NCBI GenBank assembly: GCA_002427525.1
Contig: DIRP01000021.1
Span: 1-48,286, forward strand
Source: Bacteroidales bacterium UBA5433
Lineage (GTDB): Bacteria; Bacteroidota; Bacteroidia; Bacteroidales; UBA932
Reading direction: 5' to 3'
DNA length: 48,286 bases
Part shown: positions 23,854-32,878 of the stretch, piece after piece
How positions within the stretch are numbered: the first letter of the stretch is position 1
Layout: each line of letters starts with the position of its first letter
Notes under the pieces: generated by a model
The model's database searches: none
Told to the model about the DNA's origin: nothing
The model's input: the letters and a program-made list of their open reading frames with translations, nothing else
Position numbers and translations under genes: made by a program

Positions 23854-25178
23854 TGGGACAAAAAAAACATCGGGGTCTGGCCTCGGTTTACACACTGGGC
23901 TGCTTTAAGAACAGGGTGGACAGCGAGCACCTTATGCGGCAGTTGGAATACGGTGGTTGGGAAATCATTCCCGATGCCGTAGAAGAGGATTATCCGCTGG
24001 ATGTATTGGTTATCAATACTTGCGGTTTCATTCACCCGGCCCGTGAAGAATCCATCAACTTTATTCTGGAAGCCTTGCAGGCCAAGGAAGAAGGCCTGCT
24101 GGGTCAGGTACTGATTATGGGTTGCTTGTCCGGTCGCTACAAGACAGAACTGGAAAAAGAACTCCCCACGGCCGATGGCTTTTTTGGTGTGAACGACATC
24201 CCGCGTATATGTGCCCATATGGGAGTTTCCTACGCCCCGCTTCTGGACTGTGAGCGCGTTTTGTCCACTCCGGCGCATTATGCATACCTTAAAATAAGTG
24301 AAGGGTGTGACCGCGGTTGTGCTTACTGCGCCATACCTCTTATCCGTGGTAACCACCTGTCGCGCCCCAAAGAGGCGTTGCTTGCCGAGGCACGTTTTCT
24401 GGCTGCACAAGGTGTGAAGGAGCTGAATCTGGTGGCCCAGGATACGAGTTTTTACGGCATGGACCTGACGGGCAAGCGGGAATTGACCGGCCTGATGGAA
24501 GATTTGTGCCGCATTGACGGCATTGAGTGGATTCGTTTGCTGTACACTTATCCGCAGGGCTTTCCCCGGGATGTGCTCCGGCTTATGGCTACAGAACCTA
24601 AAATTTGCCACTACGTGGATATACCGCTGCAACACATTGCAGATAACGTATTGGGGGCTATGCGGCGGAACACTACCCGGTCAGAAACACTGCAACTGAT
24701 AGAAGATTTTCGTACATTCGTACCGGACATATGCCTGCGGACTACTTTAATGGTAGGCCATCCGGGAGAGGACGAACAGGCTTTCCGGCAGTTGCTTGAC
24801 TTTGTGGAAACGACCCGTTTTGAAAGAATGGGAGCCTTCACCTACTCGGAAGAAGAAGGTACTTACGGAGCCCGTTATTTAAAAGACACAGTTCCGGAGA
24901 AAGTAAAGCAAGAACGGTATGCGGCTCTTATGGAATTGCAGAAAGGCATTTCTTTTGCATACAACACCTCGCGGGTTGGAAGCCGGTGTACGCTGTTGGC
25001 AGATTATGTACTGGTAGCTGAAGGAGAGGAGCCTGTAGTTTTGGGCCGGTCACGTGCAGAAGCACCGGAAGTGGACGGATACATCGTGCTGGAGCGTGCA
25101 GGAAACACAGAGCCGGGTACGTTGGTGAACGTACGTATAACCCGGGCAACAGCATACGATTTGTTTGCAGAAATTTAA
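23853..25178 (+). CDS. rimO: Ribosomal protein S12 methylthiotransferase RimO
   Basis: 441 residues from a GTG that overlaps the previous stop (TAGTG). The N-terminal MTTase domain has the three auxiliary-cluster cysteines (YTLGCFKNRVDSEHLMRQL, VINTCGFIHPAREESI, IMGCLSGRY). The radical SAM motif is CDRGCAYCAIPLIRGNHLSRP. A C-terminal TRAM-like domain ends with DLFAEI. RimO adds a methylthio group to an aspartate of S12. Short spacing to neighbours suggests co-transcription with coaE and fabG. Confidence 0.95.
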   Translation: MGQKKHRGLASVYTLGCFKNRVDSEHLMRQLEYGGWEIIPDAVEEDYPLDVLVINTCGFIHPAREESINFILEALQAKEEGLLGQVLIMGCLSGRYKTELEKELPTADGFFGVNDIPRICAHMGVSYAPLLDCERVLSTPAHYAYLKISEGCDRGCAYCAIPLIRGNHLSRPKEALLAEARFLAAQGVKELNLVAQDTSFYGMDLTGKRELTGLMEDLCRIDGIEWIRLLYTYPQGFPRDVLRLMATEPKICHYVDIPLQHIADNVLGAMRRNTTRSETLQLIEDFRTFVPDICLRTTLMVGHPGEDEQAFRQLLDFVETTRFERMGAFTYSEEEGTYGARYLKDTVPEKVKQERYAALMELQKGISFAYNTSRVGSRCTLLADYVLVAEGEEPVVLGRSRAEAPEVDGYIVLERAGNTEPGTLVNVRITRATAYDLFAEI

Positions 25179-25189
25179 AACTTGTTGAC

Positions 25190-25936
25190 ATGCAATTATT
25201 GAGAAATAAAAAAGTACTGATTACCGGAGCTGCCCGCGGCATTGGCAAAGCGGTGGCTCTGGCCATGGCAGAGCACGGGGCAGACATAGCTTTTACAGAT
25301 CTGGAAATAGACGAAAAAGCAAAAGAAACCATCCGGGAAATTGAAGCATTTGGAGTAAAAGTTTTGGGGTATGCATCCAACGCCGCATCATTTGATCAGG
25401 CACACCGGGTAGTAAATGAGGTCATCCGTGAATTTGGCCGCATTGATATATTGGTTAACAATGCAGGTATCACGCGCGACACGCTCTTGCTGCGTATGAC
25501 AGAAGAGCAATGGGATCTTGTACTGAATATAAATCTGAAATCTGCCTTCAATTACATACATGCCGTAACACCTTTTATGGTTAAACAAAAAGGAGGGAGC
25601 ATCATCAATATGAGCTCGGTGGTAGGCATTTCGGGTAATGCCGGCCAGGCCAATTATGCCGCTTCCAAAGCAGGGATGATTGCGTTGGCTAAATCGGTAG
25701 CCAAAGAACTGGGTCCCCGAGGTATACGGGCAAATGCCGTGGCTCCGGGCTTCATAACCAGCGATATGACAGATCAAATACCCGAAGAAGCCCGCCAGGC
25801 CTGGATTGATACCATTCCGCTCCGCAGGGGAGGTACGCCGCAGGAAGTGGCCAACGTGTGCGTCTTTTTGGCCTCGGACTTGTCTTCTTTCGTCAGCGGG
25901 CAGGTAATCCCCGTATGCGGTGCCATGATGACATAA
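25190..25936 (+). CDS. fabG: 3-oxoacyl-[ACP] reductase FabG
   Basis: 248 residues, a classical short-chain dehydrogenase. Seen: cofactor motif TGAARGIGKAVALA, LVNNAGITRDTLLLRM (NNAG), and the catalytic Ser...Tyr-xxx-Lys in MSSVVGISGNAGQANYAASKAG, followed by VAPGFITSDMT. It reduces 3-oxoacyl-ACP with NADPH in fatty acid synthesis. It lies 11 bp after rimO and 19 bp before a lipoprotein gene. Confidence 0.94.
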   Translation: MQLLRNKKVLITGAARGIGKAVALAMAEHGADIAFTDLEIDEKAKETIREIEAFGVKVLGYASNAASFDQAHRVVNEVIREFGRIDILVNNAGITRDTLLLRMTEEQWDLVLNINLKSAFNYIHAVTPFMVKQKGGSIINMSSVVGISGNAGQANYAASKAGMIALAKSVAKELGPRGIRANAVAPGFITSDMTDQIPEEARQAWIDTIPLRRGGTPQEVANVCVFLASDLSSFVSGQVIPVCGAMMT

Positions 25937-25955
25937 AATATTAAAATCATAAGCT

Positions 25956-26894
25956 ATGAAAGTCATACGTAATCTACTTCTGATAACAACCTTTGCTCTT
26001 CTGGGGGCATGCGGTCCGGTAATTAACATACTGGAAGTTGACGTGAGGCTTCCTGCTGCCAAACCCCTGCCTCTGGTAGGAAAGGAAATGGCAGTTTTCA
26101 TACCTCAATACGATTCTGTTTCGACTACAGACTCCATCATGTTGGAAAAATTCGGGTCCTCTTTGGCAGATGAACTGTCCGTTCAGGTACGTTTGCCGGA
26201 AGGCACTGTTCCCATGTACAGCCACTACACCGGAGAACAGCCTTTGGGTACGCTGGACCAGCCCGATTACGTATTCCGTCTGGCTTTGGAAACGGGAGCA
26301 GATATGGTTTTTATGGTAGACAGCCTGTCCGTTGGAGGGTTTGATACACGTAAGGTCTCTGAAGCTTCCGGTGATTTCAAAAAGCAGTTTCTTATTGTGC
26401 CTTTCCATTCTGTAGTACGCGTATTTGATGCAACAAAATTTGCTTTTTCAGAATATGTGACGTTACGCGACACCGTGGCCTGGGAGGTTTGGGTCCCTTA
26501 CGATCAGATGACAGTAAGCATTCCCACCAGTGCCTTTGACGACCTGAAAAATGCAGCCGATTATCTGGGCAGGCGTACCGCACGTTCTTTTGTAGATCAG
26601 TGGGAGACGCAGGACCGGGTCATTTTTCTGTATAGGAAAACCGAATGGAACCGGGCTTACGACTATGCCTTGGCCTTTGAGTGGGATAAGGCCATGCAAA
26701 TCTGGCTAAAATTGACAGAGGGCAACAACGCGCAGGAAGTAGCCTGTGCCGCTTTCAATGTTGCGCTCTCTTGTGAGATGCAGGGATATTTTGATCTGGC
26801 AAAAGAATGGTTGGAGTTTTCGTCAAAGACGTTTAGTATGCCCGAGACTACCTACTACCTGGAATTACTTTCGACAAAAACAGCATCGCATTGA
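25956..26894 (+). CDS. DUF6340-like lipoprotein
   Basis: 312 residues with a lipobox (LLGACG, Cys at ~19), so probably a membrane-anchored periplasmic protein. The N-terminal region (LEVDVRLPAAKPLP, then MAVFIPQYDSVSTTDSIM, later ETGADMVFMVDSL) and the C-terminal TPR-like helices (FEWDKAMQIWLKLTEGNN, ACAAFNVALSCEMQGYFDLAKEWLEFS) fit the DUF6340 group of Bacteroidota. Function is unknown. The stop overlaps the start of the following 60-residue gene. Confidence 0.75.
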   Translation: MKVIRNLLLITTFALLGACGPVINILEVDVRLPAAKPLPLVGKEMAVFIPQYDSVSTTDSIMLEKFGSSLADELSVQVRLPEGTVPMYSHYTGEQPLGTLDQPDYVFRLALETGADMVFMVDSLSVGGFDTRKVSEASGDFKKQFLIVPFHSVVRVFDATKFAFSEYVTLRDTVAWEVWVPYDQMTVSIPTSAFDDLKNAADYLGRRTARSFVDQWETQDRVIFLYRKTEWNRAYDYALAFEWDKAMQIWLKLTEGNNAQEVACAAFNVALSCEMQGYFDLAKEWLEFSSKTFSMPETTYYLELLSTKTASH

Positions 26895-27073
26895 AAGAAA
26901 AGATTCCTCCACGTATTCACAAAACCGTAGTCAGCTTCAACGACCGTGAAATGGCTGTTATAGATCATTTTTGTGAAAAGTATAAAATAAAAGTCCGTTC
27001 CCGCATGTACCGCGAAGCTATTATTGCTACCATCCTCAAGCAGCTGGAAGAAGACCATCCACGGTTGTTCTGA
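26891..27073 (+). CDS. Small ribbon-helix-helix-like protein
   Basis: 60 residues, starting at a TTG that overlaps the previous stop (TTGA). The sequence has a beta strand KTVVSF followed by two helices (NDREMAVIDHFCEKYKIK, RSRMYREAIIATILKQLEED), which resembles the ribbon-helix-helix fold of small DNA-binding proteins. It is probably translated by coupling to the DUF6340 gene. It lies 27 bp before the convergent rnpB. A similar small protein seems conserved in Bacteroidales, but no function is known to me. It could also be a non-DNA-binding helical peptide. Confidence 0.55.
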   Translation: MKEKIPPRIHKTVVSFNDREMAVIDHFCEKYKIKVRSRMYREAIIATILKQLEEDHPRLF

Positions 27074-27100
27074 AAGATTGTTCCCGGTTGTTATAAAAAA

Positions 27101-27434
27101 AAGCGGAGGGCCTGTAAGCCGGGTTCTGTCCAACTCCCATCATTTGTCTAAGCAGCCTACCCCCCGGCACAGAACGGGCCGCTCTGATATTGCCGGTATA
27201 CTTGGCCTTGCAGGAGACCGGTGCCTGCGTCAACGGCCGTCGCCGACCGTTACGGTGGGCTCTTACCCCACCTTTTCACCCTTACCCCGGACCTAAAAGA
27301 TCCGTTGGCGGTTGTTTTCTGTCAGACGCTCCGTAACCTTACGACTACCTGTGCTTTCCACAGGACCTTTGCCCTTTCCTGCCCGGACTTTCCTCCCTTT
27401 TCTTAAAGAAAAGAGCGATGGGACGTCCCTCCGC
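27101..27434 (-). ncRNA. rnpB: RNase P RNA (class A)
   Basis: On the minus strand: the P1 stem GCGGAGGG (27434-27427) pairs with CCCTCCGC (27110-27103). Conserved segments are GAGGAAAGTCCGGGC near the 5' end, GGTGAAAAGGTGGGGTAAGA in the middle, and ACAGAACCCGGCTTACAGGC at the 3' end, followed by a T run (terminator). A TAACTTTG promoter box (27440-27447) lies directly upstream. It is the catalytic RNA that trims tRNA 5' ends. Confidence 0.96.
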
Positions 27435-27439
27435 TCCTG

Positions 27440-27447
27440 CAAAGTTA
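27440..27447 (-). promoter_or_regulatory. -7 box of rnpB
   Basis: On the minus strand TAACTTTG fits the TAnnTTTG consensus and lies about six bases before the P1 stem of RNase P RNA, placing the start of transcription at the expected 5' end. Confidence 0.65.
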
Positions 27448-27488
27448 AAAAAAAGTCCTTAAATTAGCGGTTTGAAAAAAACTGTCTT

Positions 27489-29117
27489 ATGGCTACCAAA
27501 TATATCTTTGTTACCGGTGGGGTAACCTCTTCCCTGGGAAAAGGTACCATTGCAGCCTCTCTTGCGAAATTATTACAAGCCAGGGGGTTAAAAGTAACTA
27601 TCCAAAAATTTGATCCTTATATTAATATAGATCCCGGTACGCTCAACCCGTACGAACACGGTGAGTGTTACGTTACAGAAGACGGTGCCGAGGCAGACCT
27701 GGACCTGGGTCATTACGAGCGGTTCCTGGGCGTTTATACGAGTAAGGCCAGCAACGTGACTACCGGTAAGGTATACCAGACAGTTATCAACAAAGAACGT
27801 GCAGGTGATTACCGGGGGAAAACGGTACAGGTTATTCCCCACATTACGGACGAAATTAAACGGCGCATGCTGTTGTTGGGAAAAGGCAACAAATACGATA
27901 TTGTCATTACGGAAATAGGCGGAACAGTAGGTGATATTGAATCCCTGCCGTTTATAGAAGCCGTCAGGCAGATGCAATGGAGGCTTCCGGATGAAGACTG
28001 TGCCGTCATCCACCTGACCCTGGTGCCGTACCTGGCCGCCGCCAAAGAGCTAAAAACAAAACCTACGCAGCACTCGGTAAGGCAGTTACAACAAGAAGGA
28101 GTCAATCCGGACGTCATTGTTTGCCGCACAGAAAAACCGCTGCCTTTAGACTTGCGTAAAAAAGTAGCCCTGTTCTGCAACGTGCGTCCATACGCTGTAA
28201 TAGAAGCCATTGACCAGAAGAGCATTTACGAAGTTCCGCTCAATTTGCAACGTCAGAATCTGGACGGCATTGTATTGGACCTGCTTAAACTGGAAAATAC
28301 CGTAGAGCCGGATCTGGATGCCTGGAAATGTTTTATTGACCGTATACACAATCCTGCCAAACAGGTAGACGTAGCTTTGGTGGGAAAATACGTAGAATTG
28401 CAGGATGCCTACAAATCCATTCTGGAAGCTTTCATACATGCGGGAGCTGCCAACAACACCCGGGTAAGGGTGCATACTATTCAGAGCGAGCGCATCCACA
28501 AAGACAACGTAAAAGAATTGCTGGCCGGAATGAAAGGGATTTTAGTAGCTCCCGGTTTTGGATCCCGCGGTGCCGACGGTAAAATTTTTGCAAGCCAGTA
28601 TGCGAGGGAACAAAAAATCCCGTTCCTGGGTATTTGCCTGGGCATGCAAATGGCCATCCTGGATTTTGCCAGGAACGTTGCCGGAATACCCGGTGCAGAC
28701 AGTGCAGAAATAGTCCCGCAAACGGAATATCCGGTAATTGACCAGATGGAGCAGGAGAAACAAAAGGCGGGGATGGAAGATGCCATGCGTCTGGGAGCCT
28801 ATGCCAGCAAGATTTTACGCGGGTCGCTTGCTTACAAGGTCTATGGAAAACAAGTCGTTCATGAAAGGCACCGCCACCGGTACGAATTGAACAACGCGTA
28901 CCTGCCTGCTCTGGAAAAAGCAGGTCTGAAGGTTTCCGGCAAAAACCCCAAAACGGGTTTTGCAGAAATAATAGAACTTCCCGGCCATCCGTTTTTCATA
29001 GGAGTACAGTTTCATCCCGAAATGAAGAGTACTCCGGAAAAACCGGCTCCGCTCTTTACCTCGTTTATAGCAGCAGCTCTTGCGTACCAGGAACAACAAG
29101 TGGAACGGAAATTGTAA
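27489..29117 (+). CDS. pyrG: CTP synthase
   Basis: 542 residues, the standard length. The synthetase domain shows MATKYIFVTGGVTSSLGKGTIAASLA, FDPYINIDPGTLNPYEHGE and ITEIGGTVGDIES; the glutaminase domain shows GICLGMQMA (catalytic Cys) and GVQFHPEMKSTP (His, Glu). It makes CTP from UTP, ATP and glutamine. It is divergent from rnpB; the following cyclotransferase gene starts 13 bp after its stop. Confidence 0.97.
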   Translation: MATKYIFVTGGVTSSLGKGTIAASLAKLLQARGLKVTIQKFDPYINIDPGTLNPYEHGECYVTEDGAEADLDLGHYERFLGVYTSKASNVTTGKVYQTVINKERAGDYRGKTVQVIPHITDEIKRRMLLLGKGNKYDIVITEIGGTVGDIESLPFIEAVRQMQWRLPDEDCAVIHLTLVPYLAAAKELKTKPTQHSVRQLQQEGVNPDVIVCRTEKPLPLDLRKKVALFCNVRPYAVIEAIDQKSIYEVPLNLQRQNLDGIVLDLLKLENTVEPDLDAWKCFIDRIHNPAKQVDVALVGKYVELQDAYKSILEAFIHAGAANNTRVRVHTIQSERIHKDNVKELLAGMKGILVAPGFGSRGADGKIFASQYAREQKIPFLGICLGMQMAILDFARNVAGIPGADSAEIVPQTEYPVIDQMEQEKQKAGMEDAMRLGAYASKILRGSLAYKVYGKQVVHERHRHRYELNNAYLPALEKAGLKVSGKNPKTGFAEIIELPGHPFFIGVQFHPEMKSTPEKPAPLFTSFIAAALAYQEQQVERKL

Positions 29118-29130
29118 GTACCATACCATT

Positions 29131-29886
29131 ATGAAGGGTTTTATTCCTACATGTTTGTTACTTTTTGCCCTGCTGGGTGTGGGACCGGAAACTGCTGTAA
29201 AACAGTACCGTTATAAAATTGAGGAGGTATTGCCGCACAATACGGGCTCTTACACACAAGGCCTCTTTTTCCACGAAGGACATTTTTATGAAAGTACAGG
29301 CCAATACGGCAGTTCCATACTGGCAAAGGTAGATATACCCTCGGGACGTATCCTGAGTTCACATGCGCTGGACAGAACGTATTTCGGAGAAGGAGCCTGT
29401 CTGTTAAACGGACTCATTTACCAGCTAACGTGGACAGAAAGAACGTGTTTTATTTATGATGTTTCTACCCTTAAATTGCTGGGAACACGACGTTATAACC
29501 GGGAGGGGTGGGGATTGACCACGAACGGGACAGACCTGATAATGAGCGACGGGACTTCCACGCTCTACTTCCTGGATCCGAATACCCTGCAGGACAGACG
29601 TTCTGTACGGGTTACCAAAAACGGAAAACCTGTTGAGAACCTGAACGAACTGGAATATATTGCCGGCGAAATCTGGGCCAATATATACCTGAGCGATGAC
29701 ATAGTAATCATCAATCCGGCTACGGGACAAGTAACCGGGGTGGTTGATCTGAAAGGCATATTACCAGCAACGCTGCGTACCCGCAGTACGGATGTATTGA
29801 ACGGCATTGCTTACGACTCACAAACTAAAAGCATATGGATTACGGGGAAATACTGGCCCCGTGTTTATAAAATATCTTTGTATTAA
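29131..29886 (+). CDS. Glutamine cyclotransferase (secreted)
   Basis: 251 residues from the ATG at 29131 (the open frame extends upstream into pyrG but the signal peptide starts here: MKGFIPTCLLLFALLGVG). The body is a five-bladed propeller of the plant-type glutaminyl-peptide cyclotransferase family: HNTGSYTQGLFFHEGHFYESTGQYG, FGEGACLLNGLIYQLTW, NELEYIAGEIWANIYLSDDIVIINP and VLNGIAYDSQTKSIWITGKYWP. It turns N-terminal Gln into pyroglutamate in exported proteins. In Bacteroidota this matters because signal peptidase often leaves an N-terminal Gln, as in several proteins here (SusC ends its signal peptide at Ala-Gln). Confidence 0.92.
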   Translation: MKGFIPTCLLLFALLGVGPETAVKQYRYKIEEVLPHNTGSYTQGLFFHEGHFYESTGQYGSSILAKVDIPSGRILSSHALDRTYFGEGACLLNGLIYQLTWTERTCFIYDVSTLKLLGTRRYNREGWGLTTNGTDLIMSDGTSTLYFLDPNTLQDRRSVRVTKNGKPVENLNELEYIAGEIWANIYLSDDIVIINPATGQVTGVVDLKGILPATLRTRSTDVLNGIAYDSQTKSIWITGKYWPRVYKISLY

Positions 29887-29890
29887 TTTG

Positions 29891-29962
29891 TTCCCGGGGT
29901 GCTTGCTTTGCAGGCTGAGAACACACCCTTAGAACCTGATCCGGATAATACCGGCGGAGGAA
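29891..29962 (+). promoter_or_regulatory. TPP (thi-box) riboswitch
   Basis: The TPP aptamer is clear: GGGGTGCTTG, GGCTGAGAACACACCCTTAG, AACCTGATCCGGATAATACC and GGCGGAGG. The closing stem pairs TTCC (29891-29894) with GGAA (29959-29962). The aptamer's 3' strand includes the GGAGG Shine-Dalgarno, seven bases from the ATG at 29969, so TPP binding should block translation of the receptor. It sets the thiamin role of the genes downstream. Confidence 0.95.
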
Positions 29963-29968
29963 AACAAC

Positions 29969-32251
29969 ATGAAAAAAATTGTATTGGCGGGCCTGCTGCT
30001 GGCTCCTTTTCTTTTAGCAGCACAAGAACAAACACAAGAAGTACGGAATCTGGATTCCATTGTCATTGTTGCCACACAGGCAGCCAAGGATGCCCCGGTA
30101 GCTTACAGCCGCGTTACCAGGGAAGACCTTGTACGTACAGCCCCTGCACAAAACCTGCCTTTTGCCCTGGCCCTTACGCCGGGAGCCGTTGTGGTAGGAG
30201 AGAACGGTACGGGCAGCGGTTATGCGTACCTGCGCATCCGTGGGTCTGAAGGAGCACGCATTCAGGTAAACCTGAACGGGATTGCCATAAACGATGCCGA
30301 GTCGCAGGAAGTCTTCTGGGTGAACCTGCCGGCCCTGAGTGGCTTTCTGGAAAACGTCCAGGTGCAGCGAGGCGTAGGCACCTCGGTAAACGGCAGCGGA
30401 GCCTTTGGAGCTACCGTGAACATGCGCACGGCGTATGCCAGCCCGCAGCCGTACGCGCAAGTTCAGACCTCGTACGGTAGCTTTAACACCTGGAATCTGG
30501 CGGCAGGCGCCGGCACGGGTACGGGATTTGCGCCGGCCAATCCGGCCGGCCTGAGCACCGGAGCCTCGGCAAACGGCTTGGAAAACGGTTCGGCCGGCAA
30601 GCGGTTTCTGCCGGTGGGTCTTGGGGTGGACATCCGGTATGCACACAACCGCACCGACGGGTACATAGACCGCGGGCACGGGAATATGCATTCGCTGTTC
30701 TCGCGCGTATCCTGGATTCGTCCCCATTATGCACTCAAGTTGTACTATATTTACGGAGAGCAACATACGGGCATTACGTGGCTGGGTATTTCGCGCGCCC
30801 AATTGCTTACGAACCGCCGGTACAACCCGGCCGGGGAATACAAAGATGCTGACGGCAACATCCGCTACTACCCCAACGAAACAGACAACTACACCCAGCA
30901 CCACGTACAGCTGAACTACGCACAGTACATCAGCAGCCGCCTGTCGTGGAGCAACACCTTGCATATGACAAAAGGGGACGGGTATTACGAAAACTACAAG
31001 CAGAAAAGTTCCGGCGACCACATTGTGCGCCGCTCTATGGACAACATATACGTTACGTACAGCTCCATAGGAACGTGGACATTTGAGTCGGTAGGGGAAG
31101 TGCTGCTGGGGCTGAATTATGCGTATTACGACGGCAACCACTTTGGGCTGCGTACGTACGACGTGGACAAACCCGATTTCACCACGGCTGCGGAGTACTA
31201 CCGCAACCTGGGAATTAAGCACGACGGCAGCGCTTTTTTGAAAGGAAGTTACGCGGTACCCCTGAGTCCGGGTGGTGACTACATACTCAAATTTTTTGCC
31301 GATATGCAATACCGTTACGTATCCCTGCGCATGGACGGTGTGGACACGGACGGTATGTCCCTGGCACACGGGGCACAGTGGCACTTCTTCAATCCCAAAG
31401 CCGGTGTGACGGCCGTTTTGGCGAAGGACCACCAGTTGTACGCCTCGGCTTATACAGGCAGCCGGGAGCCGTCGCGCAGCGATATTAAGGAGTCGATAAA
31501 AGCGGGCAGGACGGCCGAGTTGTCCCCGGAGAAAATGCTGGACTTTGAGGGCGGGTACCGCTATACGGGCAGGCGCCTGCTGCTGGGCGTGAACCTCTAT
31601 GCCATGGAATACAAAAATCAGCTGGTGCCTACGGGAAAGCTGAGCGACACGGGGTACGAAATCAAAGAAAATGTACCGGTATCATACCGCAGGGGCGTGG
31701 AAATAGAGGCCGGATGGCAGCCGCTTCCGCAATTGAGGCTGGAAGGAAACGTGTGCCTGAGCACGAACAAGATTAAGGACCTGACCTTGTACCTGGATAC
31801 GTACGACAACCCCGCAAGCTGGAATCCTGTGCGGCCACAAGTAACAGAATATTACGAACTTACAGACCTTATCTATTCGCCTTCCGTAACCGGTGTGGCG
31901 CAGGTAGGGTACAAGCCGTTTGCTGCAGGTGCGGGATTGTTCAGGAATCTGGAAGCCGTTTTTACGGCCCGTTTTGTGGGAAAGCAATATTTTGACAATA
32001 CCGGTTCTGCCGAACGTATGTTGCCTGCTTACCAGTTGCTGGGCCTGACTTTGTCGCAGCCTTTTGCCACGCGGCGTGCCGGTACGTTTACGGTAACAGT
32101 CTTTGCAGACAATTTATTAAATACGCAATATTGCGCCAGTGCCTGGGCGTACCGTGCGGCGTTCCGTGATACGGGTACCGTAGAAGTAACGGAAGGGTTT
32201 TTTCCGCAGGCCGGGTTTCAGGCGGTGGTGAAGGTGGCGTGGAGCTGGTGA
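29969..32251 (+). CDS. TonB-dependent receptor, probable thiamin uptake
   Basis: 760 residues with a signal peptide (MKKIVLAGLLLAPFLLAAQ), a plug domain (VIVATQAAKDAPVAYSRV TonB box region; RIRGSEGARIQVNLNGIAINDAESQ; VQRGVGTSVNGSGAFGATVNMRT) and a C-terminal barrel ending with VVKVAWSW. The TPP riboswitch ahead and the PnuC-like permease behind make thiamin (or TPP/a precursor) the likely ligand; this is inference from regulation. A Gly/Ala/Ser-rich stretch at ~179-212 (GAGTGTGFAPANPAGLSTG and on) interrupts the second barrel strand pair and looks like an extra loop. No carboxypeptidase-like N-terminal domain, so it is not SusC type. Confidence 0.92.
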   Translation: MKKIVLAGLLLAPFLLAAQEQTQEVRNLDSIVIVATQAAKDAPVAYSRVTREDLVRTAPAQNLPFALALTPGAVVVGENGTGSGYAYLRIRGSEGARIQVNLNGIAINDAESQEVFWVNLPALSGFLENVQVQRGVGTSVNGSGAFGATVNMRTAYASPQPYAQVQTSYGSFNTWNLAAGAGTGTGFAPANPAGLSTGASANGLENGSAGKRFLPVGLGVDIRYAHNRTDGYIDRGHGNMHSLFSRVSWIRPHYALKLYYIYGEQHTGITWLGISRAQLLTNRRYNPAGEYKDADGNIRYYPNETDNYTQHHVQLNYAQYISSRLSWSNTLHMTKGDGYYENYKQKSSGDHIVRRSMDNIYVTYSSIGTWTFESVGEVLLGLNYAYYDGNHFGLRTYDVDKPDFTTAAEYYRNLGIKHDGSAFLKGSYAVPLSPGGDYILKFFADMQYRYVSLRMDGVDTDGMSLAHGAQWHFFNPKAGVTAVLAKDHQLYASAYTGSREPSRSDIKESIKAGRTAELSPEKMLDFEGGYRYTGRRLLLGVNLYAMEYKNQLVPTGKLSDTGYEIKENVPVSYRRGVEIEAGWQPLPQLRLEGNVCLSTNKIKDLTLYLDTYDNPASWNPVRPQVTEYYELTDLIYSPSVTGVAQVGYKPFAAGAGLFRNLEAVFTARFVGKQYFDNTGSAERMLPAYQLLGLTLSQPFATRRAGTFTVTVFADNLLNTQYCASAWAYRAAFRDTGTVEVTEGFFPQAGFQAVVKVAWSW

Positions 32252-32297
32252 GCAAGTGAGTGGGTGAGTGAGTGAACGAGTGAGCAAGTGATGAGTT
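32252..32297 (+). repeat. Intergenic microsatellite (GTGAGTGG-type)
   Basis: Imperfect repeats of GAGTGAGT/GAACGAGT/GCAAGTGA fill the 46-bp gap between the receptor and permease genes. They resemble the block after the FkbM gene (14918-15000). An ATG at 32291 stops at once; the permease uses the ATG at 32298. Confidence 0.75.
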
Positions 32298-32858
32298 ATG
32301 GGTGAAATACTATTGGAGGTTTTTGGGGCGGTGACCGGGCTGGTGTATGTCTGGCTGGAGGTGAAGCACCGCAGGGCCATGTGGGTGGTGGGCTTTGTTA
32401 TGTCTGCCTGCTATGTGGCTGTGTTTGGGCTCAAGGGGCTGTATGCGTCTATGGGGCTGTATGTCTATTACCTGGGGATGAGCGTGTACGGGTGGCTTAA
32501 ATGGGGTGAGCAGGTGACGGGGGGGGAGGAGTTGCGGCCGGTGCGGATTGGGGGGCGGCAGGCGGGGGTGGCCGGGGGATTGCTGGTGGTGAGTTTTGCG
32601 GTGATGTGGGGGGTGTTGCGGTGGTTTACGGACCATCCGGCACCGGCCATGGATGCGGCTATAACGGCGCTAAACATAACAGCTACGTGGCTTTTGGCTC
32701 ATAGTGTGCTGGAACAATGGTTGTTACTTATATTGGCTAACGCCATGGCCATTGGCTTGTATGCGTGGTCGGGACTGTGGTTTACTACGGCGTTGTATTT
32801 GGTATTGTTTGTTTCTTCGTTTATTGGGTATGGGAGCTGGCGAAGAAAAATTGTATAA
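32298..32858 (+). CDS. pnuT: PnuC-family transporter, probable thiamin permease PnuT
   Basis: 186 residues, nearly all hydrophobic with about six to seven transmembrane helices. The segments FGAVTGLVYVWLEVKHRRAMWVVGFVMSACYV and LYVYYLGMSVYGWLKWG are typical of the PnuC family, and NALGAWLL/IGLYAWSGLWFTTALYLVLFVSSFIGYGSWRR marks the end. The gene follows a TPP-riboswitch receptor; in Bacteroidota, PnuC relatives in this place (PnuT) carry thiamin over the inner membrane, often with a thiamin pyrophosphokinase gene after them. That kinase gene is absent here. The region 32510-32630 is very G-rich. Confidence 0.88.
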   Translation: MGEILLEVFGAVTGLVYVWLEVKHRRAMWVVGFVMSACYVAVFGLKGLYASMGLYVYYLGMSVYGWLKWGEQVTGGEELRPVRIGGRQAGVAGGLLVVSFAVMWGVLRWFTDHPAPAMDAAITALNITATWLLAHSVLEQWLLLILANAMAIGLYAWSGLWFTTALYLVLFVSSFIGYGSWRRKIV

Positions 32859-32863
32859 CTTTG
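32856..32863 (+). promoter_or_regulatory. Possible -7 box for the deaminase gene
   Basis: TAACTTTG, at the end of the permease gene and 16 bp before the ATG at 32879, fits TAnnTTTG. It suggests that the deaminase and the genes after it have their own promoter, separate from the riboswitch transcript. Confidence 0.5.
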
Positions 32864-32878
32864 CTAAAATATACCCGT

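Noticed and set aside
30014..31432. 472-codon reverse ORF opposite the TonB receptor
   Set aside because: It lies wholly antisense to a convincing receptor and has no recognisable domain or start site.
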